Source of the DNA: Halobaculum marinum
GTDB taxonomy: Archaea > Halobacteriota > Halobacteria > Halobacteriales > Haloferacaceae
Direction of reading: 5' to 3'
DNA: 64,000 nt
Assembly: GCF_029338555.1 (NCBI RefSeq)
Contig: NZ_CP119991.1
Span: 124,001 to 188,000 of the forward strand
Below are positions 1-7,506 of this stretch, one piece after another; within the stretch, counting starts at the first letter, position 1, and each line of letters starts with the position of its first letter. The position numbers and the translations under genes were made by a program. The notes under the pieces are model-generated. The model was not told the origin of the DNA, made no database searches, and was given only the letters and a program-made list of their open reading frames with translations.

Positions 1-402
1 CTGATCCTCGCGAGCACCGCGGCCGCCTTCGGGTACGAGGTGACGGTGTTCTCCACGTTCTGGGGGCTGGATATCCTCCACAAGGAACGGTCGAAGAACC
101 TGAAGCTCAGCTCCGTGGGCAACCCGAACATGCCCGTCCCGAACATCGTCGCCGCGCTCCCCGGCATGGACCGGATGACGACCGCGATGATGGAGCAGAA
201 GATCCGGGACAACGACACGGCCACCATCGAGGAACTCATTCAGACCTCACTCGACATGGGTGTCGAGTTCCAGGCGTGTCAGATGACGATCGAGTTGATG
301 GACTACGACGAGGACGACTTCTACGACGGCGTCACTACGGGCGTCGGCGCCGCGACGGCCATCCAGGACATGGCCGACGCCGACATCCAACTCCTCGTCT
401 AA
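1..402 (+). CDS. DsrE/DsrF-like sulfur-relay family protein, C-terminal part
   Basis: The reading frame is open from base 1, so the 5' end lies outside the window; the last 133 residues are visible. The visible part begins with a helix and strand, then VTVFSTFWGLDIL, a PGMDRMTTAMM segment and a C-terminal stretch with FQACQMTIELM. This layout is typical of DsrE/DsrF/DrsH-like (peroxiredoxin-like) small proteins, often annotated in haloarchaea near sulfur or redox genes. The Cys in the ACQMT segment sits where this family often has a conserved cysteine. Family assignment is from recognition only; the substrate is unknown. Confidence 0.7.
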   Translation: MILASTAAAFGYEVTVFSTFWGLDILHKERSKNLKLSSVGNPNMPVPNIVAALPGMDRMTTAMMEQKIRDNDTATIEELIQTSLDMGVEFQACQMTIELMDYDEDDFYDGVTTGVGAATAIQDMADADIQLLV

Positions 403-467
403 TCCGAACGGTCCAGTTCGCAGTTTCCCCTATCCCCCATTCCCCCGCTTTCCCATTCCTCCTCGTC

Positions 468-524
468 GGCTCTGTTGGAATCCTCAAAATCTGATAGGTG
501 CCGTGTGCTGAATATAGAGGGTGT
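468..524 (+). repeat. IS/MITE-type terminal repeat, copy R0 (left of VapBC)
   Basis: These 57 bases align without gaps to 9973-10029 and 14400-14456. All three begin GGCTCTGT and carry an AGGG block at the same offset near the end. The first 16 bases (468-483) are repeated in inverted orientation at 1320-1335 with 14 of 16 matching, so here the repeat has a partner and brackets the VapBC pair. No clean target-site duplication is visible. Confidence 0.6.
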
Positions 525-582
525 ATGCAGCAAACTTCAGCTCCACCAACAGCTGTGGTAGCAAACTTTACCCAGTAGTATG

Positions 583-595
583 CTCTACCAAAGAG
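583..595. promoter_or_regulatory. Possible VapB operator, small inverted repeat at the start codon
   Basis: CTCT and AGAG separated by five bases lie directly upstream of and against the vapB start. Antitoxins of this type usually bind such palindromes to repress their own operon. A weak TATA-like stretch (around 563-571) lies upstream. The repeat is short, so this is tentative. Confidence 0.25.
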
Positions 596-596
596 T

Positions 597-872
597 ATGG
601 CAACGTCGGTGAAGATGGACGACGACACTAAGTCTCGTCTCGAACGGTTACAGGCCGAGATTCGGCTAAAGACGGGAAAGCGAGTGACGCAGCAGGAAAT
701 CCTCGCACAGCTCGTTGAGCACGCCATCGAGTCCAAGGCAGACCTCATCGACTCGTTCCGCGAGAACCGTGTTCCTCTTGCTGAATCCGAGCGCGAGAAG
801 TTCCACGATGGGATGGTCTCGTCCGGAGTGACGACGACCGAAGAAGACATCGACGATGTGCTGTACGGATGA
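597..872 (+). CDS. vapB: VapB-type antitoxin with N-terminal DNA-binding helix pair
   Basis: A 91-residue protein. The first about 50 residues (MATSVKMDDDTKSRLERLQ, then a QQEIL helix) look like a ribbon-helix-helix or similar short DNA-binding fold with a strand followed by two helices. The acidic C-terminal tail (EEDIDDVLYG) would be the toxin-binding segment. It overlaps the downstream PIN-domain gene by four bases (ATGA), which is typical of translational coupling in vapBC operons. The role is to neutralise the VapC RNase and autorepress the operon. Function comes from context and fold pattern, not from a family match I can run. Confidence 0.75.
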   Translation: MATSVKMDDDTKSRLERLQAEIRLKTGKRVTQQEILAQLVEHAIESKADLIDSFRENRVPLAESEREKFHDGMVSSGVTTTEEDIDDVLYG

Positions 873-1297
873 GTGTCTTCGTCGATACCGGCGTGTTCTT
901 TGCGCATCACGACACGGATGCCGACCGACACGACCAAGCTGTCAGTGCATTCGACGAACTGTTCGATGGGGAGTTCGGACAACCGTACACGAATGACTAC
1001 GTTTTCGACGAGACTGTGACGCTCACACGTGGTCGAACGGGTTCGTTTGAGGCTGCAGACACTGTCGCCAGTCGTATTCTTGGAGAAGACCCGTTTCCTC
1101 GCGTCTTCGAGATGATTCACGTCGAACCAGATGACGTTCGGGCGTCGCTAGAAACGTTTCGTCGATACGACGACCACGATCTCAGTTTCACTGATGCATC
1201 GATCGTCACCCTATGCGAGTCACGTGGTATCGACGCCGTGTTGAGTTTCGACACGGACTTTGATGGACTCGTCGACCGTATCGAACCAGGATATTAA
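869..1297 (+). CDS. vapC: VapC-type PIN-domain toxin RNase
   Basis: A 142-residue PIN-domain protein. The expected acidic residues are visible: Asp in VFVDTGVFFAHHD near the N terminus, Glu in YVFDETVTL about residue 50, Asp in SFTDASIVTLCESRG about residue 111, and Asp in VLSFDTDFDGL near the C terminus. PIN toxins cut tRNA or rRNA in a Mg-dependent reaction. Start and stop give a normal VapC length. The gene is coupled to vapB by ATGA. The pair is enclosed by IS-like inverted repeats (468-483 and 1320-1335), so it may move as a unit. Confidence 0.85.
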   Translation: MSVFVDTGVFFAHHDTDADRHDQAVSAFDELFDGEFGQPYTNDYVFDETVTLTRGRTGSFEAADTVASRILGEDPFPRVFEMIHVEPDDVRASLETFRRYDDHDLSFTDASIVTLCESRGIDAVLSFDTDFDGLVDRIEPGY

Positions 1298-1319
1298 GAA
1301 GCGACTCATCAGCGACCAA

Positions 1320-1335
1320 GGGTTTCAACAGAGCC
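1320..1335 (-). repeat. Inverted copy of the GGCTCTGTTG terminal repeat, right of VapBC
   Basis: Read on the minus strand this is GGCTCTGTTGAAACCC. It matches 468-483 at 14 of 16 positions. The two ends delimit an 868-bp segment that holds only vapB and vapC, no transposase. Confidence 0.6.
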
Positions 1336-1358
1336 TCCCCGTCCCCTTCACGGGACCC

Positions 1359-2030
1359 TCACGTTCCAACAGTCGGTCGAACCGTCAGCACGGCCACCGA
1401 GAGGACGTACGCGACCGTCGCGAGCAAGTACGTCTCGCCCGTGAGTGTCGTTCCGAGGCCCACGCCGGCGCCCCCGAGCGCGCTCCCGAAGGCGGCGACG
1501 AGCGGGAGCGCACAACTGGCACACGAGCCAAGCGCGACCAGTCCACCCAGGCCCGCGGGCGTGCCGTACTCGGCGACGTCACGGACGGCGAGGGAGACGA
1601 GATACGCCAGCGCTGCGTAACCGATGGCTCGGTAGGGGAACAGGAACACGGAGACGACGGCGCCGTCGTAGCGCACCACCGGCCCCCACCCCGGCGGGAG
1701 GAGGAGCACGTCGAGGCCGCCGACCGCACCCATCGCCGTGCCGACCGCCCCGGTGACACAGGCGAGGAAGAGCCCGTAGCCGATCCCGACGACAGCGGCG
1801 ACCACGCGGATCCTGCCCGTCGATGTCGGTCGACTGGCGTGGCGAACCCCGACGACGGCGGCGGTGATCCAGACGAACGGAATCGCCAGCGTCCGCGGTT
1901 CCGCCAGCCCCGCGTCGGTCGCTGCGAGGTACACCAACGCGAGCGCGGACTGGGCGCCGAGGGCGAGCACCGCGGTCTTGAGGTACGCCGACGGCTCCTC
2001 GACCGAGAACTGCGCGGCCAGTCGGTTCAC
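1359..2030 (-). CDS. Polytopic membrane protein of the copper/oxidase locus
   Basis: A 223-residue protein with about six predicted transmembrane helices. A Cys pair lies in a membrane segment (GSCASCALPLV, about residue 168), which could bind metal. Its start overlaps the stop of the upstream copper ATPase gene by four bases (ATGA), so it is the last gene of a minus-strand operon of four (5616 to 1359). No known enzyme motif is recognisable. The place in the operon suggests a part in copper handling or assembly of the ba3 oxidase encoded divergently. Function is inferred from context only. Confidence 0.75.
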   Translation of the reverse strand: MNRLAAQFSVEEPSAYLKTAVLALGAQSALALVYLAATDAGLAEPRTLAIPFVWITAAVVGVRHASRPTSTGRIRVVAAVVGIGYGLFLACVTGAVGTAMGAVGGLDVLLLPPGWGPVVRYDGAVVSVFLFPYRAIGYAALAYLVSLAVRDVAEYGTPAGLGGLVALGSCASCALPLVAAFGSALGGAGVGLGTTLTGETYLLATVAYVLSVAVLTVRPTVGT

Positions 2031-4648
2031 GCGTGTTCACCCCCTCGACTGCGGTCTGGTGACCGGTCCGGCCCCCCGTCGGCAACGGTCGCCGACCGGT
2101 CGTCGTGATCGTGGTGGCCGACGCCGGCGGCCGACGCCGGCTGTGTGCTCTCTTCGCTGTCGTCGAACTGCTCGTCGGCCACCGCCTCGTCAGTCGGAGG
2201 TGCCGGCCCGAGGGAGCGCGCGGAGTTCCCGACGACGAGGAGGCTCGATGCGGCCATCGCCACGGCGGCGAGCAGCGGCGTCACGACGCCGAGGACGGCC
2301 GCCGGGACGGCGATCGCGTTGTAGAGGAACGCCCACACGAGGTTCTCACGAACGCGGCGGCGCGTCGCCGCAAGCGTGTCGATAGCGCGGTCGACCGCGC
2401 CGAGGTCACGACCCACGAGGACGGCGTCGGCGGCGTCGGCCGCCAGTTCCGTCCCCGACGCCACCGCGATCCCGAGGTCTGCAGCGGCCAGCGCGGGCGC
2501 GTCGTTGCTCCCGTCGCCGACCATCGCCACCGTTCCCGACTCGCGGAGGCGGCGGACCGTCTCGGTCTTCGCCTCCGGCGGCAGGCCAGCGTACACCTCG
2601 TCGACGCCGTCGGCGTCGCGCAACCGGTCCGCGGAGGGACCGTCGTCGCCGGTCAAGACGACAACGCGCCGGTCCTCGCCGAGCGCTCGAACCGCTGCCC
2701 GCCACCCGGGACGTGGGTCGTCGCCCGCGACGAGCACGCCACGGACTGCGCCGGCCCAGCCGACGTACGCGGCGAGGTGGCCGTCGGCTTCGGCGGCCTC
2801 GTAGCGCTCGCGGAGATCGGATGAGATGTCGACGTCGTCGCCCTCGAACAGTGACGCGCCGCCGACAGTCACGCGGGAGCCGTCGTCGACCGCGCCGGAG
2901 ACGCCGCGCCCGGGGTGCGTCTCGAAGCCCTCGACGGCGGATTCGGGGCCGAACGCAGACTCGGACTCGGCGGCGGCGTCGACAATCGCGGCGGCGACTG
3001 GGTGGTCCGAGCGCGCCTCGACCGCCGCCGCACGACCGAGCAGGTCGGCGCGACTCGTGCCGTCACCGGGGACCGCCGCCCGGAGCGTCATCTCGCCGGT
3101 CGTCAGGGTGCCCGTCTTGTCGAGTGCAACCACGTCGACGTCGACGGCGGTCTCGACGGCGCTCCCGTCAGTCAACACGACGCCGTCCGCGAGCAGCGAG
3201 CGCGTCCCCGCGGCGATCGCGAGGGGCGTCGCGAGCCCGAGCGCACACGGACAGGAGACGACAAGCACCGCGAGGCCGGTGAGGAGTGCCTCGGTCGGCG
3301 GCGCGCCGAGCGCGAGGTGGACGACGAACGCGAGCGTCCCCAGCACGAGGACGAGCGGCACGAAGATGGTCGCCAGCGCGTCGGCGAGTTGCTGGGGTGC
3401 GCCCTCACCGCGGACGTCCCACAGCAGCGAGACCACGCGGTCGAGGGTGCGTTCGGCGCCGTCGGCTGCCTCGACGACCAGTCGCCCGTCGGAGACGACG
3501 GTGCCGCCACGGACGGTCGCGCCCGGTCCTCGCCGGACGGGGAGCGACTCGCCGGTGACGAGCGACTCGTCGACCGCGGCGGTCCCCTCTCGGATCGTGC
3601 CGTCGACGGGGACGCGTTCCCCCGACCTGACGACGACGTGGTCGCCGCCCTCGACCGCCTCGACCGGGACCTGCTCGGTGCCATCGCCGGTGTGCAGTCG
3701 CGCCTCGGAGACGCGGTCGCGCGTGAGGTCGGTCAACTCGCCGACGGCGCGGCGTTTGACCCGCTCCTCGTAGTACGTCCCGACGGTGACGGCCATGACG
3801 ACGACGACGGTCACGTCGAAGTACACCTCGACGCGACCGAGCAGTATCGCGAGCGTGCTGTAGAGGTACGCCGTCGTCGCCGCGAGCGTGACGAGCAGGT
3901 CCATGTTCGGCTGGCGCGTCCGGACCGCGACGTAGGCGCCGCGCACCAGCGGCGCGCCAGTGTAGCCGAGGACGACCGTCGCCGACACCCAGACGTTCGC
4001 GAGGAGGAACTCCCCGGCGCCGCCGCGCAGGTCGAGCAACAGCGCCTCCGGCGGCAGACCGAAGTACGTCGGATAGAGGAACAGGACGTACCACAGCATC
4101 GCCATCATCCCGAAGAATCCCCCGACGATCAGCCGTCCGATGGTGTCATCGTCGTCACCGACGCCGCCGTCGTCGGTCGTCGGCGCCGCCGCGTACCCCA
4201 CGCCGGCGATGGCGTCGGCGACGGTGTCTGGGGCGGTCCGCTCGGGGTCGTAGTGGACGCGCATCGCGTCGGCGGGGAAGTTCGCGTCCGCCGCTGCGAC
4301 GCCATCGACGCCGGCTGCGCGCCCCTCCAGGAACGCCTCGCAACTCGCGCAGTGCATCCCGTCGACCTGGAGGTACGCCGTCTCGGCATCGTCCGGAACG
4401 GTCGCGTCCGCGGACGCCGTCCCGTCGTCGCCACGAACCGCCGCTCGTGCGTCCGCCGCGTCCGCGGTACTTGGATCGTCGAGCGTTCGGGCGACGGCCA
4501 GACACCCCCGACAGCAGAATCCGCCGTCGACGTCGGGGTCCGTCAGCGGTGGCTCGGGCGTGGACAGCCCGCAGAGCGTACAGCCATCGTCTTGGGCGCC
4601 CGCGTGGCCGCCCGCGGCGTCGGCGGTGGCGTCGGCCGCGTCGCTCAC
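2027..4648 (-). CDS. Copper-transporting P1B-type ATPase (CopA/FixI-like)
   Basis: Heavy-metal P-type ATPase of 873 residues. In order: an N-terminal Cys cluster (CTLCG, then FCCRGCLAV) as in FixI/CcoI-type pumps; an HMA domain with GMHCASC; membrane helices; the CPCALG ion-channel motif; the phosphorylation site DKTGTLT; an HP motif (DHPVAAA); and the hinge GDGSNDAPAL. I place the start at the GTG at 4648, because it overlaps the upstream stop by four bases (GTGA) and the longer open frame to 4984 only shadows the upstream gene. It probably supplies or exports copper for the oxidase (CuA, CuB) and halocyanin next door. The direction of transport is not decided by the sequence. Confidence 0.95.
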   Translation of the reverse strand: MSDAADATADAAGGHAGAQDDGCTLCGLSTPEPPLTDPDVDGGFCCRGCLAVARTLDDPSTADAADARAAVRGDDGTASADATVPDDAETAYLQVDGMHCASCEAFLEGRAAGVDGVAAADANFPADAMRVHYDPERTAPDTVADAIAGVGYAAAPTTDDGGVGDDDDTIGRLIVGGFFGMMAMLWYVLFLYPTYFGLPPEALLLDLRGGAGEFLLANVWVSATVVLGYTGAPLVRGAYVAVRTRQPNMDLLVTLAATTAYLYSTLAILLGRVEVYFDVTVVVVMAVTVGTYYEERVKRRAVGELTDLTRDRVSEARLHTGDGTEQVPVEAVEGGDHVVVRSGERVPVDGTIREGTAAVDESLVTGESLPVRRGPGATVRGGTVVSDGRLVVEAADGAERTLDRVVSLLWDVRGEGAPQQLADALATIFVPLVLVLGTLAFVVHLALGAPPTEALLTGLAVLVVSCPCALGLATPLAIAAGTRSLLADGVVLTDGSAVETAVDVDVVALDKTGTLTTGEMTLRAAVPGDGTSRADLLGRAAAVEARSDHPVAAAIVDAAAESESAFGPESAVEGFETHPGRGVSGAVDDGSRVTVGGASLFEGDDVDISSDLRERYEAAEADGHLAAYVGWAGAVRGVLVAGDDPRPGWRAAVRALGEDRRVVVLTGDDGPSADRLRDADGVDEVYAGLPPEAKTETVRRLRESGTVAMVGDGSNDAPALAAADLGIAVASGTELAADAADAVLVGRDLGAVDRAIDTLAATRRRVRENLVWAFLYNAIAVPAAVLGVVTPLLAAVAMAASSLLVVGNSARSLGPAPPTDEAVADEQFDDSEESTQPASAAGVGHHDHDDRSATVADGGPDRSPDRSRGGEHA

Positions 4649-5418
4649 GGCGACGGCACCTCCGCGTAGTGCGGGAGGTGCACCATCGGGACCGGCACTC
4701 CGAGGAGGCCGAGTCCGTGTAACAGCGGGAGCACCCCGAGGAGGATGAACGCCGCGCCGAGCGCGCGGTGGACGCGCCCCCGGACAGAGGCCGGCACCGC
4801 ACCGATCACGGTCGCGTAGCCGACCATCGCGGGCGCCGTCCCCAGTCCGAGCGCGCCGAGTGCGAGCGCACCAGCCGTGGGTGACCCGCGCGCGAAGGCG
4901 TACAAGTACGCCGGGTACAGCAGGGGGCACGGCAACAGCGCGTGCACCGACCCGAGGAGCGCGATCCGTGGCCCATCGGCCCACGCGTCGGCCCGCTCGC
5001 CGGCGACGCGCGCGAGTCGAGAGAACGCCGTCGAGACGCCGGGGATGGGCACCGCACCGGGGTCGAGCGGACGCCCGCGGAGGTAGCCCGCACCGACGAC
5101 CAGCACGACACTCCCGGCGACGACGCCGGCGATACCGCGGACGACGTCGGCGCCCGCGAAGAGGCTTCCACCGGAGATAGCCGCACCCCCGAGCGCGCCG
5201 AGCACGGCGCCGATGAGGGCGTATGTGCCCACCCGCCCGGCGGTGAGCAGTCCCTGCTGGCGAACGTCGTGGAGTGTCACCCGGCCGCTGTCGTCACTGG
5301 ACGGACCGGCGTACGCCGTCACGAGTGGCCCACACATCCCGAGACAGTGGGCGCCACCGAGCAGCCCGACGAGGAAGAACGCCCCGAGTTCGACGGCACC
5401 GGCGAAGCCAGCGACCAT
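4645..5418 (-). CDS. TauE/SafE-like (UreH-type) membrane protein, oxidase copper assembly
   Basis: A 257-residue polytopic membrane protein. It begins with the typical GGAHCLGMCGPL motif of the cytochrome-oxidase-linked branch of the sulfite exporter TauE/SafE family, and a later SVHALLPCPLLYPAYLYA segment carries another conserved Cys-Pro pair. In bacteria such proteins are encoded next to FixI/CcoI pumps and serve in copper delivery to haem-copper oxidases. Here it directly precedes the P1B ATPase (four-base overlap) and follows a 64-residue membrane protein by three bases. A role in copper supply is inferred from that neighbourhood. Confidence 0.85.
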   Translation of the reverse strand: MVAGFAGAVELGAFFLVGLLGGAHCLGMCGPLVTAYAGPSSDDSGRVTLHDVRQQGLLTAGRVGTYALIGAVLGALGGAAISGGSLFAGADVVRGIAGVVAGSVVLVVGAGYLRGRPLDPGAVPIPGVSTAFSRLARVAGERADAWADGPRIALLGSVHALLPCPLLYPAYLYAFARGSPTAGALALGALGLGTAPAMVGYATVIGAVPASVRGRVHRALGAAFILLGVLPLLHGLGLLGVPVPMVHLPHYAEVPSP

Positions 5419-5421
5419 CCC

Positions 5422-5616
5422 CTATCGGGGGGTCGCGTCCGAGTGGTCGTCTCCCGCCTCGTGCGGACCGAACGCCATGTAGAGAGAGTACACGATCACA
5501 CCGACGGACACGGTGGACATCACGGCTTCGTACAGCGCGCCGCTGCCGAGCAGCGTGTACGCCCACAGCGGGACGAGTACTACGAGTGCGACCGCGGCGA
5601 CGGTTCGCGGAGTCAT
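5422..5616 (-). CDS. Small two-helix membrane protein of the ba3 oxidase locus
   Basis: A 64-residue protein with two hydrophobic helices (AAVALVVLVPLWAYTLL and VMSTVSVGVIVYSLYMAF) and a short charged tail. I use the internal ATG at 5616 because the open frame upstream runs into promoter sequence. It resembles the small subunit or accessory proteins that haloarchaea carry beside ba3 oxidase genes. It is the first gene of the minus operon; a TATA-like stretch (5642-5650 read on minus) lies about 26-34 nt upstream. Confidence 0.65.
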   Translation of the reverse strand: MTPRTVAAVALVVLVPLWAYTLLGSGALYEAVMSTVSVGVIVYSLYMAFGPHEAGDDHSDATPR

Positions 5617-5690
5617 ACGTCTGTGTCGACTCGGGGGGACTGTAAGATATTCGGGCCACCCGACTCCCAGAAAGTAGGGAATGGCCAGAT

Positions 5691-5700
5691 GTTTTTTATA
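5691..5700 (+). promoter_or_regulatory. TATA box of the halocyanin/ba3 oxidase operon
   Basis: TTTTTTATA ends 27 nt before the ATG at 5727, the spacing expected for a leaderless haloarchaeal transcript. With the TATA-like element read on the other strand around 5642-5650, the 110-bp gap forms a divergent promoter for both copper/oxidase operons. Confidence 0.65.
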
Positions 5701-5726
5701 CACTCCGTCGGGAGGTTTCGCCGTTT

Positions 5727-6965
5727 ATGGCATCGCGGCAGAGCGAATCTACCGGTCCGACTCGCCGACGGGTGTTGACCACCAGCGCGGCGGTCGCGGG
5801 TGGGGCGCTCCTCGGGAGCACCGCGCCCGCTGCGGCCCAGTCTGGACCCGATTTCGACGGCTGGTTCGACGACGTTGCCAACTACGATGGCGTCGTTGAC
5901 CAGACGGGACAGTCCGAGGTGACCGTGGAAGTCGGCGTCCAGAACGGCGACGGCCCGTATGGCTTCGGGCCGGCGGCCATCCGCGTCGACCCGGGAACCA
6001 CGGTCACGTGGGAGTGGAACGGGCAGGGCGGCTCGCACAACGTCGTCGCGGAAGACGGCTCCTACGAGTCCGAGTTGGTCGCCGAGGCCGGGCATACGTT
6101 CAGCCACACCTTCGAGAGTGAGGGCATCTCCAAGTACTACTGTCTACCACACCGGGCGCTCGGGATGAAGGGCGCGGTCGTCGTCGGCGGCAGCGGCGGT
6201 GGCGGCGGCGGTGGCGGATCGTCGGTGTCCGAGCCGGACTTCGGCGGCTGGTTCGACGGCGTCGCCAACTACTCGTCGACGGTCGACCAGCGTGGGGAGT
6301 CCGAGGTGAGCGTCGAAGTCGGCGTCGAGAACGGCGACGGGCCGTACGGATTCGGTCCAGCGTCCGTCCGCGTCGACCCGGGGACGACGGTCACGTGGGA
6401 GTGGAACGGCCAAGGTGGCTCGCACAACGTCGTCGCGAACGACGGCTCATTCGAGTCCGAGTTGGTCGCCGAAGCCGGCCACACGTTCAGCCACACCTTC
6501 GAGAGCGAGGGCGTGTACGAGTACTACTGCCAGCCACACGAGGCGCTCGGGATGAAGGGCGCCGTCGTCGTCGGCGACATCAGCGGTAGTGGGGCCGGCG
6601 GCGGCGCCAGCGGCGACGGCGGCGAGGAGGCATCTGAGTCCGGCGGTGGGCTCTCGCTCCTCGTTCCCGACGACTTCACTGGTTGGCTCGCGGTCGTCTT
6701 CGGGGGCACGGTGTTCCTGGCCGTCGCGAGCGTCCTCGGGAGCGAGGCGTACACCGAGTACCGAGACCACATGGCCGCCGAAGAGCAGTACGTCCGCGAG
6801 ACGCCGGTCGAGGGGGTTGAGGAGGAGGCGGCGGTCGAACTCGACGAGGGGTACGACCCCGTCGGAACCGCTGCGCTCGTCGTGGGGTACTTCCTGCTGA
6901 TCTCCGCGCTGTGGGCGTTCATGTACTTCATCGAGTTCATCGGCGGCCCGACCATCACTGGGTAA
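5727..6965 (+). CDS. Two-domain halocyanin (blue copper protein) with C-terminal membrane anchor
   Basis: A 412-residue protein. It starts with a Tat signal (TRRRVLTTSAAVAGG). Two plastocyanin-like domains follow at about residues 40-150 and 170-280. Each carries type I copper ligands: His in GGSHNVVA and the Cys-His-Met set in YYCLPHRALGM or YYCQPHEALGM. A Gly-rich linker joins them. After a second Gly/Ser-rich linker come two transmembrane helices (about 315-340 and 375-405). It would pass electrons at the outer membrane face to the CuA centre of the oxidase encoded four bases downstream. The C-terminal helices may be a fused small oxidase subunit. The two domains are close copies, suggesting internal duplication. 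Confidence 0.93.
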   Translation: MASRQSESTGPTRRRVLTTSAAVAGGALLGSTAPAAAQSGPDFDGWFDDVANYDGVVDQTGQSEVTVEVGVQNGDGPYGFGPAAIRVDPGTTVTWEWNGQGGSHNVVAEDGSYESELVAEAGHTFSHTFESEGISKYYCLPHRALGMKGAVVVGGSGGGGGGGGSSVSEPDFGGWFDGVANYSSTVDQRGESEVSVEVGVENGDGPYGFGPASVRVDPGTTVTWEWNGQGGSHNVVANDGSFESELVAEAGHTFSHTFESEGVYEYYCQPHEALGMKGAVVVGDISGSGAGGGASGDGGEEASESGGGLSLLVPDDFTGWLAVVFGGTVFLAVASVLGSEAYTEYRDHMAAEEQYVRETPVEGVEEEAAVELDEGYDPVGTAALVVGYFLLISALWAFMYFIEFIGGPTITG

Positions 6966-6969
6966 ATCT

Positions 6970-7506
6970 ATGCACGTTCACCGATTCGAGAAACTCTGGT
7001 TCGGCGCATCGCTCCTGCTGATCGTCGCGTTCATCGGGACCATCGTCTACGGCGCGGTCGGTCCCGGCGTGGCCATGGTAGGTGACGACGGCGGCACGAT
7101 CGACAGCGACGTCGTCGCCAACGGCAACTACGACCAAGCGGACAACTTCCGCGCGCCCGGCGTCTACGAGTCGAGCGACGGCGAGGGCGTCGACGTGTAC
7201 ATCGTCGCCCGGCAGTACCTGTTCGACCCCGGCACCGCGCAGCCCATCGAGGTGCCTGCAGGCGAGGAGGTGACCTTCCACGTCACCGCCGCCGACGTGA
7301 CGCACGGGTTCAACCTCGCGGGCACGAACGTCAACTCGATGGTGATCCCGGGGCAGGTCGCCACGTTCGACGTCACCTTCGAGGAGACCGGGGAGTACGG
7401 CATCGTCTGTCACGAGTACTGCGGCAGCGGCCACCACACGATGGCGGGGCAACTCCACGTGGTGCCGCAGTCGCAGTTCGACGCGACCGCGGAGGGTGAG
7501 AACTGA
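6970..7506 (+). CDS. ba3-type cytochrome c oxidase subunit II (CuA)
   Basis: A 178-residue protein with one N-terminal transmembrane helix and a cupredoxin domain. CuA ligands are visible: His in DVTHGFNLAG and the block CHEYCGSGHHTM with two Cys, the Glu, His and Met. The short single-helix form is typical of the ba3/B-type oxidases. It follows the halocyanin gene by four bases and its stop overlaps the subunit I start by one base (TGATG). It receives electrons from halocyanin and passes them to the haem/CuB centre. Confidence 0.93.
   Translation: MHVHRFEKLWFGASLLLIVAFIGTIVYGAVGPGVAMVGDDGGTIDSDVVANGNYDQADNFRAPGVYESSDGEGVDVYIVARQYLFDPGTAQPIEVPAGEEVTFHVTAADVTHGFNLAGTNVNSMVIPGQVATFDVTFEETGEYGIVCHEYCGSGHHTMAGQLHVVPQSQFDATAEGEN

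Noticed and set aside
1260-2108. Long Arg-rich plus-strand ORFs over the copper/oxidase minus genes.
   Set aside because: They are antisense shadows caused by high GC; proteins are basic and unlike haloarchaeal ones.
2027-4984. The long frame that would give the copper ATPase 112 extra N-terminal residues.
   Set aside because: That extension is Arg-rich shadow sequence of the TauE/SafE-like gene; the GTG at 4648 with a GTGA overlap is better.
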